Notes: generated by a model not told the origin, from the sequence alone. A stretch of DNA of 64,000 bases from Cyrtodaria siliqua (GCA_037043455.1 JAWPHD010000281.1:124001-188000); one strand, 5' to 3'. Counted from the stretch's first letter, positions 47,903 to 61,611 are shown. Translations and numbers: made by a program.

Positions 47903-48207
47903 ATTGATTGAATGTTATCTAGCGGCTCATCAACACAGTATAGGTTATTTAGAACCACCCCTGAGGGTGGGGAAGGATACAAAGGAATCCGCGAACTGTG
48001 CCCTATATATACTCTTATTATCGAATAGATTCCTATAGTTCTTTAACGTGCTCGGACCGATACACGGGAACGTCCGGTTTACTTCCGCATCCGACGGACG
48101 AGGCTACGGAAAAGTGTCTTGCCCAAGTACACACCGACAAAACTCAGTGGCACACGGGGCATTCGGTTACAAGTCCGCCGCGCTAGCAACTGCGCCACGC
48201 CAGCCCT
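47903..48207 (-). mobile_element. tRNA-derived SINE, old copy (unit B)
   Basis: Orthologous to 21552-21869, with several small deletions in the head and middle. Confidence 0.7.
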
Positions 48208-48767
48208 CAATGAAAAGAGGCGAACTGTAAGTAGGTCAAATATTAAACATATGCTTTCCTAAATAATCTCTGATACATGTTCCAACATTGTTTCATTTGT
48301 ATTATCTTCCGTAACAGAGCTATATAAAAAATCAACATTCGTATCGTCTGTATTTGCTCGAGGTGAAGAAATATAGAAAACAGCTAGAATAAACACAATT
48401 ACATACTGACCATATGACATAAAACCTCAAACGAAATCAATTGGAACATCAAATTAAATGTATTTTTATTACTATATACAAGCCCAAACATAATATAACC
48501 TATATTGCAGATGCAGAAATATTATTCCTTGTTTTGTGAGTTGCGTTTAATTTCTTAAATTATGGCTACTATTATGCACAGGCTATGCATTGTATGTTCT
48601 TATTGAATGTGGTATGGTTCAAACTGATTTGAAATATTCTAAATAATATCACTGAAGCCGGTGTTAGTGTAAACTTATTTATTTTACATCGATTGTAACG
48701 AAAGCCCTTTGAACTTATTTTAATCACTCCCAATCTCTTCCTCGATAGAACCAGTATTAAGCAAATG

Positions 48768-48848
48768 CAGATAAAGTGTCTTGCTCAGGGACAGAACCCA
48801 CGACAATTTGATCATGGGCCCAACGCTCTACCACTACACCACAAGGCT
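48768..48848 (-). mobile_element. tRNA-like SINE remnant (unit B)
   Basis: Counterpart of 22947-23041, with part of the B-box side deleted. Confidence 0.45.
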
Positions 48849-49159
48849 TCACATAAAAGCATGTGTTAGAGGGCGTGAGACGTATTGCATCTTATTTTAC
48901 CTCTCATGAACAGATCCAATAACATCAGTCTATTTCTTTCTGTTCTTATTTGTATTCGATGATTCTGAAGAATCACCTTCGCTGTATTTATTGAAGTCAC
49001 TTATAGATTGATGTCTCATTTCTTATATGTTTGGGTTCATTTACAGTGTTATGTATGGCATAGCGTCCGCAGACATGACACACTTAGCGTATTTCTTTAT
49101 CGATAAGGTTATATCATTATGAGCCTCGCTTCAAGCATACTGCTTATTGTAAAAAAACT

Positions 49160-49410
49160 AAGGTATTTGAGGACTTTTATATTCGTAAGTTTGTATAACT
49201 AAAAAGCTTCTCCTTCAATGCTACCATTACCATAACTTTCTAAAAGCCTTGCAAACTCGTCTTGTCGTAACCATGATCTTCTTTTAAAGCGTAAATGTAA
49301 TTTAAGAATTTCTTCTGCGGCAAGGACTACCACAACCTGACTTCTATGTTGACGTGATTTATAAGCAGTAACATTCTTGATTATGATCACTTCCGTTCAA
49401 TCGTTATTAA
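49160..49410 (+). pseudogene. Decayed Penelope-like RT fragment (unit B)
   Basis: Counterpart of 23340-23600. It additionally keeps TTTATATTCGTAA.TTTGTATAACTAAAAAGC, matching the IRNLCITKKL stretch of 37370-37410. Confidence 0.4.
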
Positions 49411-49664
49411 ACCGTTTAACTCGTTTATAATAAGAGTTTATGACTCTATTATTTTAAAACACACTGAATGTTTATTGGTTGAACCATTTATAGTTAGCCA
49501 CTACACGCCTGGTAAACATTCGTTCCACAACCAAAAGGAGAACAATGAAAATTGAACGGAAGCCACTTCCCAGAAGGAGCGAAAGCGCGTTTTTCATTAA
49601 CAAACGTGAGTATGATCTACTTTTATTTCTTTTAACATGTTTAACAAGAACACCAGAGATTTTT

Positions 49665-51205
49665 TCAAAAGTCGGGGCATGTGTTTCCGCGTAGGCATAT
49701 TAATACTTCATGTAGAATACAATTTCGGCTTTTAAAAGTGTAAATTATAGCGGCTAGAACTATTCTCCTGTCGATAGTTGGTGCAGGTTTCTCCACGGAT
49801 CACACTTTCAACATGTTTTTTTAACCTATCTGCATTCAGGAAGTATCTCGATGGTGAAAATCACTCGAATACCGCCCATTAGTTGCTTATGCACTAAATG
49901 TGAATGGTGAAGTTTTAATCTAAGTGATGCATGGTCATTTTTCTTGAGGTAGGGGAGCGAACGAGCTGGGGGTAGAGCGAACGTCAAGGAGATAGAGCGG
50001 ACGCCTGTTTAATTCCACAAACGACATAATTTGACGATGTCGATTCGGATGCAGTTTCGTCATGAAAAGTTACTTTTTGTAAATGTTATTACGGTTTCTT
50101 CTCCCATATATATATATATATGTGTGTATATATATATGTGTGTATATAAACAGTTTATTGCAGGAATCCACCACACTATTACATACAAAACCAGACAATT
50201 TGATTGGCAGGCTAAGAAATATTGCCCTCCCTCATAAAAAATCCTATTGTTTGATGGTGAAGGTGGTGAACATTTTCTAAAAATAAATATCATGAAATAT
50301 TGATGACAAACGGATTAATTTGAAATAACCTGAAACAAAGTTAGCATTTCCAGTGATAATTGAATGTAGTTGAGAAATGAGTTTATTTGATAATTCTACC
50401 TAATTCTACCCAATCTTAAAAAATATCTAAAAAAAGATGTATATAATTTATATTAGGAAAACAAAAAATAATATCAACTATGATAAATTGTGTTCAGGTT
50501 TGATACAAAATTGAACCTTAAATGGATATTGGACACGTGTATGTGTCAGAAATTTATCGTTTATTAGATCATCAAACATAAATAACCTAAATTTGAACGA
50601 TGTAAAAGAGCTTATTTCCAAAGTAAGTTGGTGCCGCATGAACATACAGTGACACCTAATCCACTGCTAAATGTGTTTTGGGCGAAGAAAAGGTAATACA
50701 ATCTATAAAAAGCATCAGTTCATGCCGCAACTGCGTTGGAGTCGAAATTGTCAAAGTACTTTGCTTGTGGAACTAAACAGGCGTCCGCTCTACCTCCTGA
50801 CGTTCGCTCTACCCCAGCTCGTTCGCTCCACTACCTCTAGAAAATTTACCATAAATCACTCAGATTAAAACGTCAACATTTACATTTAGGGTATAAGCAA
50901 TTTATTGGCGGTATTCGGGGGATTTTTACCATGGAGATACTTCTTTTGAATGCAAATAGGTTCCATGAAAACAAGTTGAAGGTGTGATCCGTGGAGAAAC
51001 CTGCACAACTATAGACAGGATTCGAGTGATATTCACAATCGAAATATTTCTTGAATGCAAACAGGTTCCAAAAACAGGTTGAAAGAGTGATCCGTGGAGA
51101 AACCTGCACCAACTATCGACAGGAGAAAAGTTCTAGCCGCTACAAATTACACTTTTATATTCTACATGAATGTACACGGAAACACATTCCCCGATTTTTG
51201 TGATA
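49665..51205. mobile_element. Foldback element with ~400-bp inverted arms (unit B)
   Basis: The left arm (49665-50090) and right arm (50740-51205) are inverted copies sharing CGGGG.ATGTGTTTCCG, TAGCGGCTAGAAC, GTGCAGGTTTCTCCACGG and GGTAGAGCGAACGTCA. The right arm has an internal duplication of the GTGATCCGTGGAGAAACCTG segment (50985 and 51090). The loop holds an AT/GT microsatellite (50106-50154) and no gene. Confidence 0.7.
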
Positions 51206-51640
51206 TTCTATTTATCATGTTGATCGTTTAAAATCATTTAATTTACCTTTTTTGCATACACACACCCCATTTTTTCCGTTCAAAAGTACACAGACGTCAT
51301 CAAATATACCCTGACGTCATCAAAACAGGTGCTGACGTCATAAAAACAAGTTCATCTAACGGAATGTAACGTAACTGCCGAGATAAGGTTTTATCTCAGG
51401 CACCCTATTTCTCGGCAGAATTATACAGATCGACATGATAAAAAAGGTGTTTTTGTTACTGACTTTTCCAAGGCGGTACTACCGTTGTTAAACAGTCTAT
51501 GTTTGTGGTGTCCCTTACTTTGTTTCTACTTTTCGTTGCAATTGTTTTATTTATATACGTGTCTTTGTGGTTGAATGTGTTCTGTGAAATCTACATTTCC
51601 TGTTTAACTTGTATACCAATATTTATATTATTTGATGCAC

Positions 51641-53930
51641 TGATAAGTGCAACATTAAAAACAATAAAAGTACATATAAAGTTCCAACCGAAAAACAAAT
51701 CCTACACAAATCCTACTCCCAAACCCTGATTCATTTCCGAAACGTGCATGTGTGGTTGTACGATTTTCTGATAGAAAATATTAAGATTTAATTTTAACGG
51801 ATGCGCAAGCTGACATTTTGGATGTCTTAATATAAAGTAGATGATCATTGTCAAAGAATACACATTGTTTGTAGCGAAATTAAAAAAAAAACTAACATAA
51901 CTGTACTGATCAACTATACGATTTTGCCACGTTTTGTTTGATGATTATTATTTTTACGACAAAATGAAGAGAGTACCTAATTAAATAAAACCACGTAAGG
52001 AAAAACACATTCTAATTGTGATTCCAAAAACATATATCTCAGTTTTAAAAATCGGTTCAAATCTTTGCAGCGAAAATGTTAAAACAAATAAACGATATGA
52101 AAATGCAAATTTAAACCTAAAATCTAAAATATTGTCATTCTTGCCTATTTTTCAATGAATGTTTAATATAGACCCCCACTGGATAATTTTGGAAAATTGC
52201 TCATGAAAAGTACAAATGAAGTCGGATACCAAAAACGGTACTAAATTGTTAGGCTTCTTCAATATTAAGAAATTAAAAATATGTTCTTGTAAATATGATA
52301 TACTACGAAATACTTAAAAAACTAATTAACAATTGGATATTAACTATATCTGCCTAATTTTAATAGCAAACAAAGCCCGCTCTTAGTTTTTTATTTATAT
52401 AGCATTGCTATATTGAGGGTAAGAATAGCTTAAGAACACTTTGTAATTTACTTTAATGAAGAAATATAAGTTCATAATTTAGCTTTGGAATACAAAATTT
52501 ATCTGGTATTTCTTAATTGTGTTTAGACCAAATATCAGAGCACAACAAAATAAATATACCACCTTCTTTAATGTATTATTATGTGTACTGGTCACAAAAT
52601 GCTTTATTGGGTGGGCCTCATTATCTGAAGAAAAATTGAATATCACTCTTTGCTCATGAAATTGTATGGCTAACAGTGATTTGCTGTTACCCATAGACTT
52701 TCTCCCCCCCCCCACCCACTCCCCCCCCTCCACCCCCAACCACCCCCAAATACAATTGGCTTGAAATATGTCCTTAATCAGTGACAGTTTTATCAATAAC
52801 TTCCACTGCAGTATTTATTTATTTTTTGATTAAAATTGGTTTGACATGACTTGCGTTATTTATGATAGAATTTCATTGATAGGTTGATTGGTAAATGACT
52901 CTGAATGACGTCACTTATCGTGAACGACTTCACTTAAAACTCGTATTGGCGAGTTTCTTCATATTGCCCTTGTTTTTTTCCGTATTGGGCGACTTCCAGT
53001 ACGTCGTATGGTGTGTATAGTTTCTAGTAAAACACGGCTAATATAGTTTTATTTATAATAAAACAAAAACATTGTTATGTTGAATATTTATTATTTTATT
53101 TTTTGGTAACAAATGATAACAGTTAAAATCAATGATACCAATACACACATTAATAGCATTGCAATAAAATAAGTCGTTGTTGTTGTTTCAGTACAGTGAA
53201 CGTGTGCATTTTCTTCAATATTCATAGAAGAAATAATATTGTACATAAAATACCAATTTAAAGCTTATTTTTTTGATGAAACTATTGAATCATTATTAAC
53301 GACGTAAAGTGAGAAGATATGAATGGCTTTAATAACACACAATGATCACCGTGACCTCTGATATCCAAACTTATTAACATGCAGCCTATCCATCAAAGAG
53401 TTATTTAATTGACTTTATTTTGGTGTGTCCGTTCGGTCCTTTAACAGCATGCAATCTGGAGCATTTGTTTACCGACGGTGTAAAGTGATATTGTGTGCAA
53501 AGTGTGCCCGTTGTGCTGGATATTAATTCATTAATTCTTTGCTGGCCTATATTGGCGGTGAATATTCACAAAACAAAACATAACATTTAACTTGGACGAT
53601 TATGTATAGTTTCTTTATGTTTTTCATTTTGCAATGTTTTTGTTAGTAGGCTGGTGCGTTCGAAATGTCAAGGTTTTGCCTACATTAACTGTCACCACAG
53701 TTGCACTATAAGAAGAAACATCCGTTGGACATTTATTGACGAATTGATGTCTAGAGGTCACACTGAAAAGACAGAATATGTTCAAGGATTATATAAGTAA
53801 TAAAAAGCGAAGAAGAAGAATAAAAAGAAGAAGAATAATGAATAGCATGAAGTATAAGCTCGTGAGTAGAATGGTTGAAGCAAGTTTTTGTTAAATTGTT
53901 TAAAGTAACTGACTTAATAGTGATGTAAAA
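51641..53930. other. Unit sequence, no gene; C-rich tract at 52689-52748
   Basis: Collinear with 24641-27360 minus the 35-bp minisatellite. 52600-52760 is the dispersed G-rich repeat in reverse, with long C-runs. A single 35-bp-like monomer lies at 53028-53070. Confidence 0.4.
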
Positions 53931-54315
53931 CAGCGTACATGGCTACGTTCGTATGCATAACACTTACGAGGAGTTAGTTTTATTTGAATACTGACGTCCC
54001 CCTTCACCTCATCTCCCTCTGACGTCGCTGTCCCAATATATAACCTAAATGATTTTTACACGAAGCGTAACATCCATACTGAATGCTCGTTCGATTAAAG
54101 TTTTCTTATAAGTATTATTATTTTGTAACAGAGAGAATTTTATGATGTTTATCTATTTCACTTGTCCAGATGAGCTATTTATAGGATTTTCGCAATATTT
54201 TTTATAGATATTACATGGTGGTCAGAAGAACTATTTTCTGTAGCGTAGTTAAAAGGTAATTCAGCTTTGACGCGAAAAAAAGTACAGGACTACATGTATA
54301 TCATTTTTACTCACT

Positions 54316-54437
54316 TTAACCGGTCGACGACGCATTCACGATGGTGATTGTCGGTGTTATTGTGCTGCTGCTGCTGCCGAAGCCACCGTTGCTGAACAAT
54401 AGCATCAAGAGGAACAGACAAGCCAGCAAACCCAATA
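54316..54437 (-). CDS. Secreted Gly-rich protein, second coding exon (copy 3)
   Basis: Same length and phase as 28452-28573, with one substitution changing Gly to Ser in the FGGSSS run (FGSSSS). The TAA is followed by the same A|GTGAGT. Confidence 0.75.
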
Positions 54438-57400
54438 CTGTAATAGAACATTTATAATATAAATATGTCATTACTCTGTACAATCATACAGAGCTCTAGG
54501 ATAAATATTTTACATTTTTACCCTTATTTTTTTTTTTTTTTTTTTTTTACTCATATTGTTTTTCCTTATCAATATGATTACCCTTCATTTGTTTACATTT
54601 GCTTTTTTTCCCTTCCATTAATAAGAGTTATTGTAAATTGTACATTTTCAACTAAATTGTCAAATTATATGTGTATGTTTGTTTTACTTGTGTTTGTTTT
54701 TACAACTTTGCAACAATAACTCGTAATTTTATGTATGTAGTGATTGATGTTTATACTTTATTTTCATCCGAGAATGCTTTTAACTATCGATATGTTTTCG
54801 TGCTTTTTACGCGAAAAATTGACAGGATCAAAATGCACAGCCTGGATTACAGTACTTATCATGTATATATTATTTCAACACATTTTAAAACCCGAAACCC
54901 GTCTTTGAAATGTTCGTTTAATCAAACGTAGATTTGCTCTGATTATGTTTAGATCGAGTCCGGCAACACTTACTCCATGGACATATTCTACACACGAGTG
55001 GCGATTACGGAACATTTGTACAATATAACTAACCATACATTCTGAAGATGGAAATCAGCAAAATGCTAAAGGCTGTAGAATTATGTTTCGCTGTGTTTTT
55101 CTTATATTTTGCTTACGTTTTTAATAGGCATAGAATAAAATATTTTGAGGTTGTTTTTTTTTACGCAGATTCGCAGTTTATCTAGTGTTTGGGGCGCTTG
55201 TTTCAGCCAAAGGTTTTTCAGCATTAACATGCGAAATTTTATTAATATATACATGTGTTATATATCGCCAGAATTGGAATTTATAGTGGTAAATGAAAAT
55301 ATCTTACTTTTCAAAATCGGTTGAGAAATAAAGATTACCCATGCGAAAATTGTTTTTGATAGGGCATTTTCAGTGCAAAATTCTTCTGCATCAAAAATTT
55401 GAAAAATATGTTTTTTTTATCATTTTTATCCAAAAATGGTTTCAATGTGTAGGATAAATTCAAATTAAGACACTGAAAGTTGTATAGCAAAATGTTAGGA
55501 CTAACTGAAGTTATTTGATATTTCTTAATTTTCTGCTGCCCCAGCAACACGGAATTTACATTGAAAAAGCTCAACCAAAAGGGCATTTTGGTTGTAAAAT
55601 AGTTATATCTCAACCGATTTTGATAAGTAAGGTATTGTTATTTACCAATAAAAATTCCAGTTCTAATGATATATAATTTATGTACGTATTCATAAAAATG
55701 TTCATGCTGTTGCCGAAAATCCTTAGGCTGATCCGATGCGATGGATAAGCCTCCTGGTGAACATATACTTAGCGATAATAGGTTAGCGTAATATACGAAA
55801 GATAGCCTTGCATGGTTTAAAATGGATAACATAAATGACATGTTCGTATATTTATAGTAAAATAGTGCCTTTAATACAAATACGACAGTAACATTGCCAA
55901 TATGATACCATTCTGCAGGTTATCTGTACTTTTTTTGTTTCATATAAATGTATTGGATTATAAATACGGAATGAATAATTGAATTTCTGATAATAAAGCT
56001 ATATGACCCAAACTGAGTGGCTCTCATTTATCGCAAACGAACAATACGCAACTTATACCAGATATAATAAAAATATAAACAATAATGATGTGGCAGTCAC
56101 TGTTGTTTTGTTTTTGTTGTTGTATTTTGTTGTTATTTATTTTTCATTTCGGTAATTAAGTAATTAACATGTGCTTTTTATTTGGATCTATTTGTTGGAA
56201 AATATGGTTCTTGCCTTGGATTTTACATCCTATTTAGTAGATCGAATATATATTTTAACTGCTTGTTTTAATGTTTTATATATTTATGCTTTTTCACAAG
56301 CATGGCACGTTTACCTTCGGGCTGGTATTTGTAACATTAGTACGATAGGTATATGCATTTGTAGCATGGTCGGTGACATTTCCTTTGATGAATGCAGAGC
56401 AGTAAATCGTTTAATTTAGGGTAACTAAAGGGGCGTGGCTATGCCGTACTACAACTACCGGATATTGAAATTTAGAGTACGGTCTCTATGACGTCACAGT
56501 GTTACTCAGAACACCATGCTACAAAAAAAAAAAGTCAGTCTCAGCTCGTTGTTTATTTAAACATATCGGTGTTTAAATAAGCCAACTCGCTGAGACCAGA
56601 CTCTATCTTTTACTTAGAGCAGTTTAATTAAGCCATTTTGAGATTGTTGGTACTGTACTGAAGCAAAGTTATACCGCAAACTGGATAATTTCGATATTGT
56701 ATTCTATATAGTGTTTATCACGTTTATTGTATTTAAACATATTTTACTTCAAGGTTTGAAATGAAGATAACAGAACATATGGTATAACAAGAAGCACTAC
56801 ATTTATTTAAGCCATCAGACTCATTTCAACACTTTTGCTCAGTATGTCTGACTCACTATAGGAACAAACTTAACAAGTAAAGCTCAGAGCTAATTTCCAA
56901 TGAATAAAGAATAAATATAAAATAAATGTAAATTTAGCATGGAATATTGATCAGATACGAATCCGAAAGTTAATTAATTCAAGCATGCATTTAAGCGTAT
57001 CCTCAGCTGATGATTGCATCGAACAACTCACTCCTCAACTATACTTGTTTCCATATCATTTTGAAATAAGTGTCCGTTAAATAACTTATATAGGCAAAAA
57101 CGAGAATGTTCTATTAGAGGTTTGGTTCAGAATATGTCTGATAAAACGATCATGTTCCGTTAGAAGTTTGGTTCAGTATAATGTCTGGTAAAACGATCAT
57201 GTTCCGTTTGAAGTTTGGTTCAGGATATGTCTGATAAAACGATCATGTTACATTAGAAGTTTGGTTCAGTATAATGTCTGGTAAAACGATCATGTTCCGT
57301 TAGAAGTTTGATTCAGAATATGTCTGATAAAACGATCATGTTCCGTTAGAAGTTTGGTTCAGAACATGTCAGATAAAACGATCATGTTCCATTAGAAGTA

Positions 57401-57580
57401 TGGTTCCGAATACGTCTGATAAACGATCATGTTCCGTTAGAAGTTTGATTCAGTATATGCATGATTGAATGGACTAATGTATGATACTTATAAATGTATT
57501 TGATATTAAATGTAGACAGATTTTATGTAATTTTGAAAATCGAAATTAAATAAGAATTCGTAACTAAGTATTTGACTTAC
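54438..57580 (-). other. Intron 2 of secreted gene copy 3
   Basis: A 3143-bp intron. It holds a poly-T run (54528-54549), the old inverted-repeat element (55170-55700), about 255 bp of extra sequence at 56358-56613 with a GTCTCAGC/GCTGAGAC-type hairpin, and the expanded 46-bp minisatellite (57096-57440). Confidence 0.6.
57096..57440. repeat. 46-bp minisatellite, about 7-8 units
   Basis: Same monomer as 30950-31180, with length variants (TATAATGTCTGG) and more copies. Confidence 0.85.
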
Positions 57581-57716
57581 ATCCGCTGTTTCCAAAGCCG
57601 CCTCCGCTGCCGCCGCCGCCTTGCGGGTATCCATAGCCGTAGCCGCCGCCGTAATTGGCTACGACGAGTCCAACAACGCAGAAAAGGGCAAGAATAGCTA
57701 CTAGAAAGGTCTTCAT
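57581..57716 (-). CDS. Secreted Gly/Tyr-rich small protein, first coding exon (copy 3)
   Basis: ATG at 57716-57714, acceptor CTCACAG immediately upstream (ending at 57720), donor GGAT|GTAAGT at the other end. Joined to 54316-54437 it gives 85 residues. Relative to copy 2 it has I19V in the signal peptide, one synonymous change and an extra AGC codon that inserts Ser into the poly-Gly run. The frame, splice sites, promoter and UTR exon are all intact, so this is probably a working paralogue. Its promoter lies at 62822-62854 across a 5.1-kb intron. The Gly-run length differs by a codon, as expected for a GGC repeat. Confidence 0.8.
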
Positions 57717-58902
57717 TGTCTGTGAGAATAATAGAGAGACATTATTATTTTAAACAAACTTTAATTAAGGACCAATTATTTCCAGCCTATTGTATTTGGT
57801 GTAGGGGGTTGGGTGAGGGAGGCATGGAGACATTAGTCATAAAATTGCGTGAGCAAAGGGTGGTATTCAATTTTGGTTTATTTGATAAGGCCTTCCCAGT
57901 ACAACTTTTGTGCAAATCCAACATGTGTTTTGGTGTTGTTTTTTCTTCCTAAAACCAATGATTTGTCAACACAGCTTTGTATTTAGTGCAGCTATTTGCT
58001 TTTTTTTCTTCATAAAAGTAAAGTTTGACAAAACAAACTTTCCGTGCCTTTTTATTGATCCTTTCGTGTTGGGAAAATAAGTCTTTAAAGTTACACAGTC
58101 CCTATTTTACCTGCTAATAACTCATGAATATGAATGAGTCGCGTATGAAGCAGTTTCAAAGCGACAAACACCCCAAAAATTGGTATATAAGCTTAAACGA
58201 TGCGTATAATTTCCGTACAGGTAACATCGATAAATAAACGGCTTCAGAATATATATGATAAAAAAAAGTTGCCCTGAATGGGATTTGAACCACAGTCTTG
58301 CAACTGTAAGTTTTGAAAGATGTACACTGAATCACTAGACCACGGCAATTTATTGGTATGTTATAGCATTTTAACACTAAATAGGCATTACGTAATAACA
58401 AACGCGCGCGCACAAACTCATTAAGTGCTAAATAACAAGTCGAGATCTGGTTGTTTTGACGCGAAGTATTAGTTTCATATTGATGACATACAGTATTACA
58501 CCAGGCAATGTTAATTAACACGTGTGGCAAGATGGACTGCATATTTGATCCATCTTGAGTTACGTTCCAATATGTCCAGTTTTGTTTTGCCTCATAATAA
58601 ATGGTAGTTAGTATACCATTTTCTCAAATAGCGTTATAGCTCAGTGGATAGAGCACAGGACTTGAAATCAGAACGGTCGTGAGTTCGAGCCCTGAAAGAG
58701 ACTACTTTTTTTTCTGTAAAAAAATACTGTTACATGTGTATAGGTACGATGTGCGCTGGTCGATGTATATACAGTAAATGATTTCCTGCGCTATATATAC
58801 CCGATTTTGACTCGAGCTGGTGAACATGAAGTTACAAATAAAGACACGCCTACAAAGAAGAAATCGATTGATATAGAGACTCTGTAGCTTTAAACAAATC
58901 AT

Positions 58903-60358
58903 ATTTAATCAAATTGTAAACCTTTTCTGTTAGAGTGCAGATAAACGTCGTATTTAACATTGTATAAACGTCATATGATTACTTATAGGTCTACGTAAGT
59001 AACAACATAATATATAAACTTCTTATGAATAACATGGGTCATGCTCAGTGCTGACTGCCACCTGGTTAGACGGTCGTTGCACTGGCTCTCTGGTCGGTAG
59101 GTAACACAGAGACGTACGTTATTCTTCATATGAATATTATAAACTACTTAACTGATACAGTTATGATATGGGACTGATCCGGTGGACGCGTTGGGGCGAA
59201 TTTTGAGTCTGATGACAAGGCAGGCAAAACGGTCCAGGACCAAACACATACTTTTATATATATAATGCGCCACGACTAAGTGAGTGTGGGGACTGCCCTA
59301 CCTCATGGCGTCGTGGAGTACTTATTAAACATGTCTAGCTGACTTTTTTTTAGGATGAGTGTGGGGGCAACCCTATACTTTTGGTGTCATGGAGATGCTT
59401 ATTAAATATGTCCTTAAAAATGTCCTAAATGTTTATCTCATAAACAATAATATTATTAAGTTACATATTTTCCCCAACTCCATCCACTCCATCCACTCCC
59501 ACGTACTTATGTCGTATAATTCCATGTAACACTACTTTGTATGCCTCCACCAGCCCCGGTGTGTGATTTTAATATTTAGTTGTTTTATATGAACAGTTAA
59601 GTTAATAGAAATTCCAGGCTGTCCTATTTAGTTTTATATGCTTTTTATTTCACATTGATTTTATATCGACAGCTGGGAAGATGCTATTTTTAGTTTGATC
59701 TGACGCACACATCGGGATAACGGGGGACATAATATTAACCTGTAAAACCTATGTATACCTCTGCTTCATGCCCTCCCCAGTGTGGCCTAACCATGGCTTT
59801 GGCGGAGGGACACACTCCATTTAACGTTTTTGCTCTAATAAGCGCAAAATTCATACTGAATTATTTTATATTGAGATATTTGGAGTGATGTCCTACTAAC
59901 AACACTGGACATTTTAACGATTTCCTTTTTAACAATATATGCTTATAATTATAAGAGTCCATTCCCTTTGGAAGGGAGCATGAAGCAGACACAACATGGA
60001 TTATGTATATATGTACATATTAAGTTAAATCATTTTTAACAAATGGTGACTCGCTGGCGCTGGAAAATAAATTTATTATTAATACATGTAATCCTCGATT
60101 GAATTTATAGACCAACATGAGCTTATTCCACCTTTGTTCCCATCACTCAGCCTCTGCCAAATTAATCTTCTTGTGTCCCTGCAAACCATCTATTGCCATG
60201 TCTTGCGTCTGCTTGGATCCTGCCATCCGTGTGAGATTGATAAGCATTAGTAACATTATTTAAACTACTAAGGTTATTATAAATAAACTACTATTGAAAA
60301 CCTCGCCAAAAGGCCTAGTTGCCTAAGGCGAGGGAAAATAAAACCTTATACTGCTACT
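58903..60358. mobile_element. 1456-bp insert with 11-bp target duplication; contains LTR-like segment
   Basis: AAACAAATCAT flanks it exactly (58892-58902 and 60359-60369) and is single at 1130-1140 and 32702-32712. There are no inverted ends; the duplication length suits LINE-type integration. Inside, TGTTA at 58928 and TAACA ending at 60041 could bound a 1.1-kb LTR, followed after AA by TGGTGACTCGCTGGCG, which looks like a primer-binding site. The 3' end has a CCTCGCC/GGCGAGG hairpin and AAAATAAAA about 20 bases before the junction. No coding frame is seen. The LTR reading is tentative. Confidence 0.5.
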
Positions 60359-61611
60359 AAACAAATCATTCGGCTAGTAATGACCTGCTCGTTGCTTGGA
60401 AATTTTAGCTTCAATGGCTGTATTGAAAGACTGGAGGAATAATGTAAATGGAGGGTAAACACTTTTAATGAGCATGTGGCCATAGACTCACTATATTTGG
60501 AACAGGTCACAGTATAGGAGATAAAAACGAATACGAATAAAAATAGATAAATTTCTCACCTCTTTACAAACAAATTCATTTACACACAACTAATCGCATT
60601 GTATATAATAAGACTATTTGCGTATCATGTAAAGTGTTTTATTTATTGTTAGACATTTATTGTTAATCAGCTGACCTGATGTGATAACGGATCTTTGAGT
60701 ATTTCTGTTTTATTTGCGCTTATTAGGTGGATACCCCCCGTGGTGCTTATTTAAAAATTTCACAGTTTACCCAAACTCATTTTAATGGCATTTTAAACTT
60801 TGAGTATCATATATGTGATACTCATAAGGTTAATTAACAATAGTTGTCCAATTCTTATCACATCAAATGTATTATTAGTAACTCCTGTACAGGCCAAAAT
60901 GATAATTATGCTTTGATATGAATGATTGAATGTTATATGTTAATGTGCAATAATATCGTCTCCTATAATTATTTTAGAATGGTGTTTACAATTCATGTTT
61001 TATGTATGAAATGATGTATTGATGTATGCATATTTGATTGTAAACAATGAGACGCAAATAATCTATTAAACAAACTGTTTACATACAATTACATATATAC
61101 ATAATTACATACACATTGATAAAATGCAAACATCATTCTTTACAGAATTATAAGAGACGATTCTTTAAATGTATTCACAGATCATAAATTAAAATGACAT
61201 ATCTCTAAAATATATTTAAATATACATAGGAACTTGCATAGTAGACCAATGGAATAACAACACTACTATTAAGTAAAATATACAATATAATGCAAATTAT
61301 GAGTTTATCTCTAAGTATCGGAATCATTACTCATTTTATATACATTATAAAACATGAAATGCCATTGCTAATCCCGAACCCTGAATATTAAGTATAAGCT
61401 GATAATAATCGAACGTCTAAAAGTTTATTATAACTTTAGATAATCCATCGCGCTGAAATATATGATAGCAAAAGGGCAAAATAAAAATATATGTATTAAA
61501 ACATCATTTATCATCTCAAACCCGATTTGAAGTTATATCATTAACTGATTATACAATATATCAAAATCTAAAAGAAATTAACGGCAATATTACACTACAA
61601 AACCGTTCATT

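Larger units (their letters stand above)
31579..57867. repeat. Tandem-duplication unit B (26.3 kb)
   Basis: This is the second copy of the unit, collinear with 1-31578. Its private gains are two SINEs with clean target-site duplications (33760-34089 and 43439-43764) and about 255 bp at 56358-56613. It kept both arms of a foldback element (49665-51205) where unit A has only the left arm. It lost about 427 bp of intron 1 between 34353 and 34365, at an AAACTA microhomology present on both sides in unit A. Confidence 0.85.
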
